Positions 1 through 5,738 of a stretch of 5,738 nt of DNA are shown here, in pieces (position 1 is the first letter of the stretch; the number at the start of each line of letters is the position of its first letter). The position numbers and the translations under genes were made by a program. Source of the DNA: CAUZEO01 sp963578625 (GTDB lineage Bacteria; Verrucomicrobiota; Kiritimatiellia; SLOV01). The notes beneath the pieces are model-generated. The model saw only the letters and a program-made list of their open reading frames with translations, searched no databases and was not told the origin of the DNA. The stretch is taken from positions 1 through 5,738 of the forward strand of contig CAUZEO010000339.1 of assembly GCA_963578625.1 (NCBI GenBank). Reading direction: 5' to 3'.

Positions 1-323
1 CAAGCCGCTTTCCCGTCGTTTACAGACGAGTAGTCGCAAGGAGGGCAGCCCCAATGATCACCGTCTACCCCTTCATGTTCCGGGAGAGTGCCTCCGCCCA
101 CTACACCGTTTCCGTTGATGGCAAAAACAGCCGACCCTTGCCAGGATCCAGGCGCGTCTCTCGCATCACTGGCCGAGATACTGACCGCACTGGTCGTGTC
201 CCATCCCGATCCCGTATCGCCGATGAATCCGCGCGATTCAGCGGGCAAAAAAGAGGCGTTGGCCGAAAGGGCCACACCCATAAACGCAACACAACTCACA
301 GACAGAAACGATACTCGCATCAT
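1..323 (-). CDS. Secreted discoidin-like protein, N-terminal part (runs off left edge)
   Basis: Reading the minus strand from the ATG at 321-323 gives 107 open codons to the window edge, with no stop, so this is the 5' part of a longer gene. The N-terminus is a clear signal peptide: Met-Met-Arg, a hydrophobic core (VSFLSVSCVAFMGVALS) and an ANA-S type cleavage site near residue 23. The mature part (SGWDTTSAVSISASDA, then an INGNG segment, then EHEGVDGDHW and a CPPC pair) looks like the start of a discoidin / F5-8 type C-like beta-sandwich as found in PVC-group surface proteins, where an 'A-x-N-x-x-D-G' strand precedes an MW-W-N core. A second ATG (318-320) follows immediately; the AGGAG at 329-333 fits either. 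Product probably exported and carbohydrate- or surface-binding; this is inferred. A PEP-CTERM tail would lie outside the window. Plus-strand open frames here (54-432) are antisense shadows. Confidence 0.72.
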   Translation of the reverse strand, partial: MMRVSFLSVSCVAFMGVALSANASFLPAESRGFIGDTGSGWDTTSAVSISASDARDAPGSWQGSAVFAINGNGVVGGGTLPEHEGVDGDHWGCPPCDYSSVNDGKAA

Positions 324-328
324 ATTTT

Positions 329-333
329 CTCCT
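329..333 (-). promoter_or_regulatory. Ribosome binding site AGGAG
   Basis: Minus-strand AGGAG lies 5 nt before the ATG at 321-323 and 8 nt before the overlapping in-frame ATG at 318-320. It is a near-perfect Shine-Dalgarno and is the main support for the start of the left-edge gene. The 8-nt spacing slightly favours the second ATG. Confidence 0.7.
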
Positions 334-794
334 ATTTTTTCGTCATCCGGGCGCCAGACAAATTCCGCATTGCATACACCCCACACCAACTCTTCTCCAT
401 TCAATGCAACGCCCTTTGTATTCCATAGATGAGGATAGATCAAGAAATATATTTTTTTTTCTTCTTGCCCCCAGGGTCCTCGTGAATTAGCGGGTTTGAG
501 CGGGCGAAATGTACGTTTCTCTGTGGAATTCGGCATATTTCCCCCAAAAAAAAAGCCGGTGGCTCTAAGATTAGTTATCTGAGCCGATAGTGTATGTCTG
601 GATTGGATCGGTAGGGCGCAGGAGGCCTTAGTTGGCTTTGGTCTTTTTTCCCGCCATGGCCCAGTGTACTCAAGCCACTTACGGGTCCCGCCTTCACGGA
701 GGCCACGACAACGCACTGCCAGGGGGAAAATCACCCAAATCAAAGAAAATCTGAACTCCCAAGCGCCACAACAAAGCGGTGGCCATGAGTCTCG
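334..794. other. Non-coding interval with a terminator, no gene seen
   Basis: No frame on either strand reads like protein across this stretch. It holds a T9-tailed hairpin on the minus strand (separate entry), a run of ten T/A pairs near 451-460, and presumably the promoter of the left-edge gene in about 350-440. Weak promoter-like matches are present but not convincing. The short plus-strand open frame from 664 has no recognisable content, no good ribosome binding site and a basic, low-complexity translation, so I do not call it. The interval is visibly richer in A/T than the hydrolase-like gene to the right. Confidence 0.6.
546..566 (-). terminator. Rho-independent terminator, minus strand
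   Basis: On the minus strand AGAGCC, loop ACC, then GGC followed by nine T (revcomp of 546-566). The stem pairs AGAGCC with GGCTTT (six pairs counting one G-U), directly followed by the T tract. It would end transcription arriving from the right on the minus strand, for example from the gene whose remnant carries the DTDGDGLPD repeat, and it insulates the left-edge gene from upstream read-through. The stem is short, so strength is uncertain. Confidence 0.5.
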
Positions 795-1012
795 TCAACA
801 TAAGCATGTCTTGACGCGATACGCATCAGAAAGGAAATGGCGTAGAGCATGGATCACTCCAAAGAGGCTCCCACTTCGCACAATCTGACGGCTCTCTATT
901 GTTTCTCGGCGCGAGTTCTTCGATCTGGCTTCCTGCCGGTTGCCTCCCTCCCCGCGGGCCAAGTATACGTCCGGCAACCCGTCGCCGTCGGTGTCGTCGC
1001 TGGCGACCCCGC
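795..1012 (-). pseudogene. Remnant with DTDGDGLPD (thrombospondin type 3-like) calcium-binding repeat
   Basis: The minus-strand frame that stops with TGA at 795-797 reads ASDDTDGDGLPDVYLARG across 951-1004. D-x-D-G-D-G-L-P-D is the typical acidic calcium-binding repeat of thrombospondin type 3-like / dockerin-like segments in secreted PVC-group proteins. Upstream (right of about 1007) the frame has no related sequence and soon meets a TGA at 1035-1037; here the opposite strand already encodes the MWLW core of a discoidin-like domain. Downstream (951 down to 795) the translation becomes basic and unlike a protein domain, and other minus frames are no better. I read it as a scrap of a larger secreted-protein gene with its 5' part lost at about 1005-1015. 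It could be a chance match, since the recognisable part is only about 18 residues. Confidence 0.4.
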
Positions 1013-1014
1013 AA

Positions 1015-1547
1015 ACTATGTGGCTTTGGAATACTCATGATAAAGCTACTGCCGGCACATGGCGGGATGGTATGCATGAGATTGAGATCGATGTCTCTTT
1101 GGATAATGTTTCTTGGATAAATGTGTATGATGTGGGAAACCTGCTTCTTTTAACCCAGCCTCGGGAGATGCAAGACCTCTAAGTGCCACGTCTGGAACTG
1201 CGGAAATCGCTACGGACCTGGTAGTTGATTTAGGTGGTGTCAGCGCGCAGTATGTCAGGATCATTGGCGATGGCTCGCCAGACCATAACTGGTTTGGCTT
1301 TGGAGGCGCTCTTAATCCAGATTCGGGCTTCAGTTCTGCAGGATTGAGTGAGGTTCGCTTCTATGGTGATGCAGAACCCGAGCCGGCAACCATGGCTTTA
1401 CTGGTGGCTGGTGGAGCCGCCCTGGCCGTAATATGGCGCCGCAAGACGAAGACCCGCCCGAACTCGATGACATCCGACTTCAACAGTGCTGCGCCGTCCG
1501 CGATGATGCATGGAAACGGAGCCACGGCGCTCTCCGTCACTTCGTAG
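1015..1547 (+). pseudogene. 5'-truncated, frameshifted discoidin-like PEP-CTERM protein
   Basis: This is the only plus-strand coding material I support. From 1015 the frame reads TMWLWNTHDKATAGTWRDG, then EIDVSLDNVSWINVYDVGN, the core of a discoidin-like domain closely resembling MWIWNY...IVIEYSLNALNYTKIW in the intact 552-aa protein nearby. At about 1140-1152 the frame must move by one base: the next frame, open from 1131, continues with LVVDLGGVSAQYVRIIGDG, HNWFGFGG and AGLSEVRFYG. Adding one T to CTTCTTTTAACC would restore LLLFNPAS. The protein then ends in a PEP-CTERM signal. No start codon, signal peptide or N-terminal half is present; the homology begins abruptly beside a minus-strand DTDGDGLPD scrap. 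No stop follows the basic RRKTK tail; the frame runs 32 more codons, antisense to the hydrolase-like gene, to TAG at 1545-1547. Normally such proteins are exported and anchored or sorted by an exosortase. Confidence 0.65.
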
Positions 1548-3755
1548 GCCTTCACCGACGGAAGAAACGCCGGCAGCCGGACGCGGATGGTGATGTTTGT
1601 TGCCGGCTCGATTTTCGGAAGATCGGGTTTGCTGGCCGGAATGTGATTGGCAGCCGCGATCACACGGGTATCCGGCCCACAGAGAAGGCTGCCGACCCAG
1701 ACACGGTCCTTGGGCCGCTGCTCTTCGCCTGCCGGGGTCCGGTACGGACCCGTCAACACCTGCCCGCCGTCATGGGTGGCGAGGTCGACTGGTGTGCCCA
1801 GCAGCAGGTCGTCTTCAATCCGTGCAATCAATGCGTTGAGCCTGGCGATCTCCGCGGCCAATGCTTCGTTGGTTTCCCAACCGCCCTCGGCGCCACCGAG
1901 GTATGTCCAACTGGTCAGCCCCTTCATTCCCGTTCCAATGGCTTGCACGACGTTCTGCCGGTATTCCCGCGGGGTCGCGGCGCACGCGCGGGTTCGCGCA
2001 AAGCGAAGGCCTCCAGGCAGGCAAACATCCGCCGCGGCGCCCCGCACTGACGCGCCAGCGCCAGGCTCTCCCGCACGAAAGTGTGATCCGCGCCGATAAA
2101 CGCAACGGGGCAGGGATCGGTGCAGCTGATATCGGCGAGTTGTCCGTAGACCGACCAGTTCAGCGGCTTGGTCGTGCCGTTGATGATGATCCACGTCGGC
2201 GCCCACGGCGCGAGGTTCCGGCCGAACGCCTGCCAGCCGGAATGGATCGCTTCCCGGGCGTGGTAGCCGAGCCCCCCGCCGTAGCTTCCGCCCTCTGCAA
2301 CGACCCAGGTCTCGTCGTGGGCGTCCGGCTCGTCCGGACCAATGAGAAAACGGACGCGTTCGTGCAGCCGGAAGTCGAACCCCGTAATCGTGTCGATGCC
2401 GAACTTGTAACAGGTCCCGATGTCCGCTTGCCACATGGCCAGTTCATGTGCATGGACTTGAGCCGTTCCGGCGGGGCGTGGATGGAACTCCGCGGAAAGG
2501 TGTAGGACAGCACGCGGCACTGGGCATCAACGCGCCGGGCCCCGTCCGCTTCGATGCCGACGACGTGGTAATCGCCCACAACCAGCGGCTCGGCGAGATC
2601 GGCTACCGTCAGGGCGACACCGCCGAGAAAGTCCGGCCCGAAGAATACGGCATTTTCCAGATGATTGCAATCCAGGCTGACGCGCTCGAGCTTCCCGGTT
2701 CCCTCGCTTCCGCTTCGCCGGGCATAGAGATACAACCGTCGCATCGTCTCGTCGGTCGTCACGTAATCAACCGACAATTCCGGGTCCTCATAGGCGATCC
2801 AGACCTTCTCGAATCCCGCGTTCTCCGTCCCGATCGTCACCGTGGCCGTCTCCCCTTCCGGTCGCCGGCGAAAACGCACCAGGGCCTCCGCACATTGTCC
2901 CACGGCGAGCAGCCTCGATCTGACGCGGTACCACACGACTCCCCGGGTATCCCACTCACTCTCGAGAAAATCGATGTACTTCTCTTCGACCGGCTTGCCG
3001 TTGAGTTGCACATCGTTGATGCGGACCGGTACGTCACCGGTATTTCGCAGCACGATCCGCAGTGCGCCGAATTCCGCATGGTCCTGGTACAGGGACATGT
3101 ACTTGCCTTCGGGCGTGACCGTCTGGGAGCCAGGTAGCGGCGACGGATCCGGCATGTAGCAGGCGCTCAGCACGTCCAGCGACCCTCCTGCGGGCAAACC
3201 GGGTTTCGGCTCAAAAGCAAAGTCGCCCTCTCCGGTCACCGTGATGCGCCGCACCTGCACGGGGCGACCATCGTTGCCGGTCACCCGCAGCTCGTAGACA
3301 TCTTCCTCGGTCGGAGCCAACACGTTTACCCAGCAGTCGCGTTCCCCTTCCGAAAAGGTCCCGGTGTGGTACGCTGCCAACTCCCGTTCATCCCAGCGAA
3401 TGCTCATTTGGCGAGAGGAACCCCGATCGGTCCGCACCGTCACTGTGACCTTCAGGTTGCCTGAAGCTTGCCGAACCCGGACGAAGGTCACCAGCGACAA
3501 GGGCGAGCGCCTGTCAGGGAAGTAGGTGCACTGGATAAAAAAACCGTCCGTTTCATCCGTCCCCAGGTGCGGATTCTCGCCGGGCCGGCGGAGTCAACCG
3601 TCGCTGTCTTCATAATAGTAGGGCGCCCGCTTGTTGGGGGCATCGCGCCAATCCAGACTGATGCTCTGTTCCCGGCGCTCCTCGCCCAGGGCGTAGCACG
3701 GGCTCATCACGATGAGCAACAGGCCCGCTGACGTCGCTGCGCTTGTCATTCTCAT
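1361..3755 (-). pseudogene. Secreted glycoside-hydrolase-like protein (DEPDAHD motif), broken by a nonsense codon and two frameshifts
   Basis: The start is ATG 3753-3755, with AGGAG 10 nt upstream and signal peptide MRMTSAATSAGLLLIVMSP ending near CYA-LG. The frame meets TGA at 3594-3596 (codon 54, after YYYEDSDG), then continues in the same frame with ENPHLGTDETDGFFIQCTYF and about 380 codons of beta-sandwich-type sequence. Near 2440-2475 it moves one base: SMHM joins ELAMWQADIGTCYKFGID, then IGPDEPDAHDE (2314-2334), YGQLADISCTDP and RRMFACLEAF (about 2005-2028). Near 1975-1990 it moves again: REPARA joins TPREYRQNVVQAIGTGMKG. The last recognisable residues are EFGRVFVL at about 1442; the frame then runs antisense through the PEP-CTERM signal to TAG at 1361-1363. 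Both shifts fit loss of one base. N-terminal sandwich, probable TIM-barrel-like middle with DEPD and LEAF acidic residues, and C-terminal sandwich suggest a polysaccharide-active enzyme; substrate unknown. If intact it would be about 775 aa. Confidence 0.68.
1377..1451 (+). other. PEP-CTERM sorting signal
   Basis: Codons 1377-1451 read Pro-Glu-Pro-Ala-Thr, a hydrophobic helix (MALLVAGGAALAVIW) and a basic cluster RRKTK. That is the three-part PEP-CTERM signal recognised by exosortase (EpsH/XrtA family) in Gram-negative bacteria that also make exopolysaccharide. The exosortase gene itself is not in the window. Real PEP-CTERM proteins usually stop within a few residues of the basic cluster; this one does not, which marks a rearranged 3' end. 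Confidence 0.8.
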
Positions 3756-3765
3756 TCGCCAGGTG

Positions 3766-3770
3766 CTCCT
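3766..3770 (-). promoter_or_regulatory. Ribosome binding site for the hydrolase-like gene
   Basis: Minus-strand AGGAG sits 10 nt before the ATG at 3753-3755. The spacing is slightly long, but no other start nearby would keep the whole signal peptide. The 112-bp gap to the preceding gene (3756-3867) has no T-tailed hairpin, so read-through from the upstream discoidin-like gene is expected. Confidence 0.5.
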
Positions 3771-3867
3771 CGTCCTCAAGTCGATGGAAGCGTCATGACG
3801 GCCTTTACCGGGCGGCCCAGCGGAATGCAAGGCAAGGTATGGAAACCTGTCCTGTCACGGGGGCAGA

Positions 3868-5526
3868 TCATTCGACCACGACTTGATAGTCGTTGGACGC
3901 CGCGTAGCCCAGGGGGTCGAAGAGCGTCATCTCTCCGCCGGTGCCCTCGGCGAAAGCCCCCGTGTTTTCGAAGGACCCGGTGCCGGCGATTGCGCGCTGC
4001 AGGGTATAGGTCGTGCCGACCTCGCTGGGAAAACGGAATCCGGTCTGGGCGCTCATGGCGTCTCCGGGATTCGTCAAGAGAAAGGAGACCGGCATGGTAA
4101 AACGAACTTCACTCAATCCGGCAACCAGTATGCTCGACCCCAGCATTTCGGCCACATAATTCACGTTGGAGTCGGCTGCGGCTGTGAGCACGACATACTG
4201 AGCCATGTTGCCGCCGAAGTCGATTTCATCCGTCATGGGAAACCGACTGTCCGGCGGGTGTGGCGGGGCATGCGAGCTCAGGATCCCGTCGAAGGCCGTC
4301 GTCCAGTCCCCGGCGTTCTCGCTGCCCCATGCGCCTCCCGGGCCGCCACCGCCCACCGTGGTGTACTGGATCGTGGCCGACTTTATGCCCAGGGCCGTCC
4401 ATGACCATGCGTCGTTGGTGTCGTTCGCGTAATTCCAGATTTGTATCTTGTCGATGGGATATGGTTCGGCGAATCGAAACTCCACCCAGTGACCGCCGTT
4501 CACTGTGCCGCCGCGTTGGTTGACATTGAACTGGTTCGCCAGCCACATGGTGGCGGCATTGACGCCGTGAGTTACCCCGTCTGACGTGACGCCCGATCCG
4601 TTGATGAGCGACACGACCGGATTCGGCGCCAGGGCGCTGCTTGCCCTTGCGCTGACCACACTTTCGGTGCTCCATCCGTTGGCTTCGTTGGGAACACCGA
4701 GAATCGCCTGCTGGCCGGCCGTAGACGTGCGGATGTAGCCGAGGGAATCGCTTGAGGCGTCGTGATACAGGCTCAAGTGCGCGCCGGCACCGATCACGTA
4801 GGCCCCGGTGATCATCCAGTCGGGCGGTTGGATGCTCGTGGCATGCTCCAGGTTGTAGCGTACGTCCTCATCACCGGGAACGGTGACCGGAATCGCATGG
4901 CTCACATTGACGGCCTCGGTGGAAACGGCAAGAACCGCCTTGTAAAAGCGCACTTCGGCCAGCCCGGCCTCGTCAAAAAGCTCCACGCCGAGTTCAAAAC
5001 AGGAATAATTGTGTTCCGGCGCGGCCGCAGTCGTGATGCGGACGAACCGCGCACTCACCGCGTTGAACGGAACGATCAGGTCCGGCGGTGCGGAGACCGC
5101 CCCCCGGCTCGGGGACACCGGCAGCGTGCCGGCCCAGATCTTCGTGTAGTTGAGGGCATTCAGGCTGTACTCGATCACGATATCCTTCATGCTCTTGATA
5201 TAGTCGGGCGGGTTTGACGGGGGGGCGAACGCGTTGTAGTTCCAGATCCACATCTCCTCCAGTGGGACCGGCGCGCCCAGGTCATAGCGCACGAAATGCG
5301 GCGGTGGCACAGGCGCCGAGAGGCCCATTTCGGATTCATCCGTACTGTGCAGATCGTTTGTCGTCTGCGTGTCCCCGGACATGCCCGAGTGGTTGGCAGT
5401 GTTGTCCCAGGAGTTTCCGCCGGAGCTGGACGCCGTAGCGATCACTTCGAGCCTCGCGGCCGGAGCCGAGACGCTGGTCCCAGCTACAACCAGCATACTC
5501 AGTACGAATGCCTGCACGCGCTCCAT
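3868..5526 (-). CDS. Secreted protein with two discoidin + beta-sandwich modules (552 aa)
   Basis: Intact gene. I chose ATG 5524-5526 because it gives a signal peptide (MERVQAFVLSMLVVAGTSVS, cleavage near APAA-R at residue 24) with GGAAG just upstream; a longer start at 5604 would add 26 charged residues and overlap the preceding gene. Residues about 25-196 form a discoidin / F5-8 type C-like domain (LEVIATASSS start, MWIWNYNAF core, ARFVRITT strand, GLAEVRFYK end). Residues 197-267 are a small beta-sandwich, ending in GAGAHLSLYHDASSD. Residues about 283-477 are a second discoidin-like domain (SARASSALAP, IDKIQIWNYAND, QYVVLTAAADSNVNY, GLSEVRFTM). Residues 478-552 are a second sandwich (YTLQRAIAGTGSFENTGAF, GTGGEMTLFDPLGY, ending YQVVVE). 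No PEP-CTERM, membrane anchor or catalytic motif is seen. Likely a carbohydrate- or surface-binding protein exported with the neighbouring hydrolase-like product; the ligand is unknown. Confidence 0.85.
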   Translation of the reverse strand: MERVQAFVLSMLVVAGTSVSAPAARLEVIATASSSGGNSWDNTANHSGMSGDTQTTNDLHSTDESEMGLSAPVPPPHFVRYDLGAPVPLEEMWIWNYNAFAPPSNPPDYIKSMKDIVIEYSLNALNYTKIWAGTLPVSPSRGAVSAPPDLIVPFNAVSARFVRITTAAAPEHNYSCFELGVELFDEAGLAEVRFYKAVLAVSTEAVNVSHAIPVTVPGDEDVRYNLEHATSIQPPDWMITGAYVIGAGAHLSLYHDASSDSLGYIRTSTAGQQAILGVPNEANGWSTESVVSARASSALAPNPVVSLINGSGVTSDGVTHGVNAATMWLANQFNVNQRGGTVNGGHWVEFRFAEPYPIDKIQIWNYANDTNDAWSWTALGIKSATIQYTTVGGGGPGGAWGSENAGDWTTAFDGILSSHAPPHPPDSRFPMTDEIDFGGNMAQYVVLTAAADSNVNYVAEMLGSSILVAGLSEVRFTMPVSFLLTNPGDAMSAQTGFRFPSEVGTTYTLQRAIAGTGSFENTGAFAEGTGGEMTLFDPLGYAASNDYQVVVE

Positions 5527-5530
5527 GGAT

Positions 5531-5536
5531 CTTCCT
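5531..5536 (-). promoter_or_regulatory. Ribosome binding site overlapping the upstream stop codon
   Basis: Minus-strand AGGAAG overlaps the TAG stop (5535-5537) of the pseudopilin gene and lies 4 nt before the ATG at 5524-5526. The overlap implies co-transcription and possibly coupled translation of the two genes. Confidence 0.5.
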
Positions 5537-5738
5537 AGTAGTCTTCCATGTGGTGCATCCATTTCGGCCAGTCGCCCGGCCTCACGCCGCCTGTGATCGT
5601 CCAACGGTTATCGGTACGGAACTTGGGGTGCCATTCCAGGGTCCACAATTCCTTCAGCCCGACCCGCCGCGCGCTGCCGTCACAGAAGAGCATGTTGATG
5701 GCCCGGTCATGGCGGTCCAGGACATATAATTTCAAGTT
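5535..5738 (-). CDS. Prepilin-type H-X9-DG domain protein, C-terminal part (runs off right edge)
   Basis: The open frame enters from the right edge and ends at TAG 5535-5537, giving the last 67 residues. It reads RHDRAINMLFCDGSARRVGL, and between the His and the Asp-Gly there are exactly nine residues, matching the prepilin-type processing-associated H-X9-DG domain common in Planctomycetes, Lentisphaerota and Verrucomicrobiota. The tail KELWTLEWHPKF, then WPKWMHHMEDY, is the usual ending of these proteins. The N-terminal prepilin cleavage/methylation segment lies outside the window. Such proteins are predicted type IV pilin / type II secretion pseudopilin relatives, occur in many copies per genome and often sit beside secreted-enzyme genes; their role is not established. 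The internal TTG at 5733-5735 is not a start. The gap to the next gene is 8 bp, so the two form an operon. Confidence 0.85.
   Translation of the reverse strand, partial: NLKLYVLDRHDRAINMLFCDGSARRVGLKELWTLEWHPKFRTDNRWTITGGVRPGDWPKWMHHMEDY

Noticed and set aside
367..380. Sigma-54-like GG-N10-GC upstream of the left-edge gene, about 44 nt from the ATG
   Set aside because: PEP-CTERM genes can have sigma-54 promoters and the spacing fits, but bases around the GG and GC (GGG-TGT, ATGC) match the TGGCAC/TTGC consensus poorly.
54..432. Two overlapping plus-strand open frames of 114 and 124 codons
   Set aside because: Both lie mostly antisense to the minus-strand gene starting at 323, which has a signal peptide and ribosome binding site. 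Their translations are basic, low-complexity and without domain features.
411..450. Sigma-70-like TTGATC, 17 nt, TACAAA on the minus strand
   Set aside because: Only four of six bases match in each box, in A/T-rich DNA where such matches are expected by chance.
664..888. Plus-strand 74-codon open frame as a small gene
   Set aside because: No ribosome binding site, no hydrophobic or domain-like pattern, and no plausible partner; it looks like chance.
1975..2475. Programmed ribosomal frameshifting at the two breaks of the hydrolase-like gene
   Set aside because: No slippery heptamer, downstream structure or internal Shine-Dalgarno stands out, and two shifts plus a nonsense codon in one gene is not how programmed shifting is used.
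1433..3137. Long plus-strand open frames (150-229 codons) across the hydrolase-like gene
   Set aside because: They are antisense shadows in GC-rich coding DNA, with Arg/Pro/Ala-rich translations. The minus strand carries recognisable domain sequence throughout.
1..5738. tRNA, rRNA, CRISPR array, insertion sequence or attachment site
   Set aside because: I saw no cloverleaf-like sequence, no regularly spaced repeats, no transposase motif and no flanking inverted repeats around the plus-strand island.

Overview
The window looks like a surface/secreted-protein locus from a PVC-superphylum bacterium (Kiritimatiellota, Verrucomicrobiota or Lentisphaerota type). The clues are a prepilin-type H-X9-DG C-terminus, a PEP-CTERM sorting signal, several discoidin-like (F5/8 type C-like) secreted proteins, a DTDGDGLPD calcium-binding repeat and a glycoside-hydrolase-like protein with a DEPDAHD motif. 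The taxonomic reading is inference from family habits; no rRNA or housekeeping marker is present. By eye, GC is clearly higher on the right (about 1450-5738) than in the left third.

Right part (1361-5738), all on the minus strand, reads like one operon. It starts with the C-terminus of an H-X9-DG pseudopilin cut by the right edge. After 8 bp comes an intact 552-aa secreted protein built from two discoidin + beta-sandwich modules. After 112 bp with no visible terminator comes a large secreted glycoside-hydrolase-like gene. That last gene is broken in this sequence by one in-frame TGA and two single-base frameshifts, and its own stop codon is missing.

Middle part (about 795-1547) is a patchwork. 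A plus-strand fragment (about 1015-1451) encodes the C-terminal part of a discoidin-like PEP-CTERM protein, itself with one frameshift. It is the only plus-strand coding material in the window. It abuts a minus-strand DTDGDGLPD fragment on its left and runs directly into the 3' end of the minus-strand hydrolase-like gene on its right, with no proper stop codon for either.

Left part: a minus-strand gene starts at 323 with a good ribosome binding site and signal peptide and runs off the left edge; it is another discoidin-like secreted protein. Between it and the patchwork lies about 450 bp of apparently non-coding DNA with one convincing minus-strand rho-independent terminator (546-566).

The theme is export and display of carbohydrate-binding or carbohydrate-acting proteins. 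The most notable aspects are the concentration of lesions and the joined gene ends in 950-3600 beside an intact 1.66-kb paralog. This is either true gene decay plus rearrangement (possibly a small inversion) or assembly/sequencing error. I do not see convincing evidence of an undescribed defence, mobile or RNA-based system.
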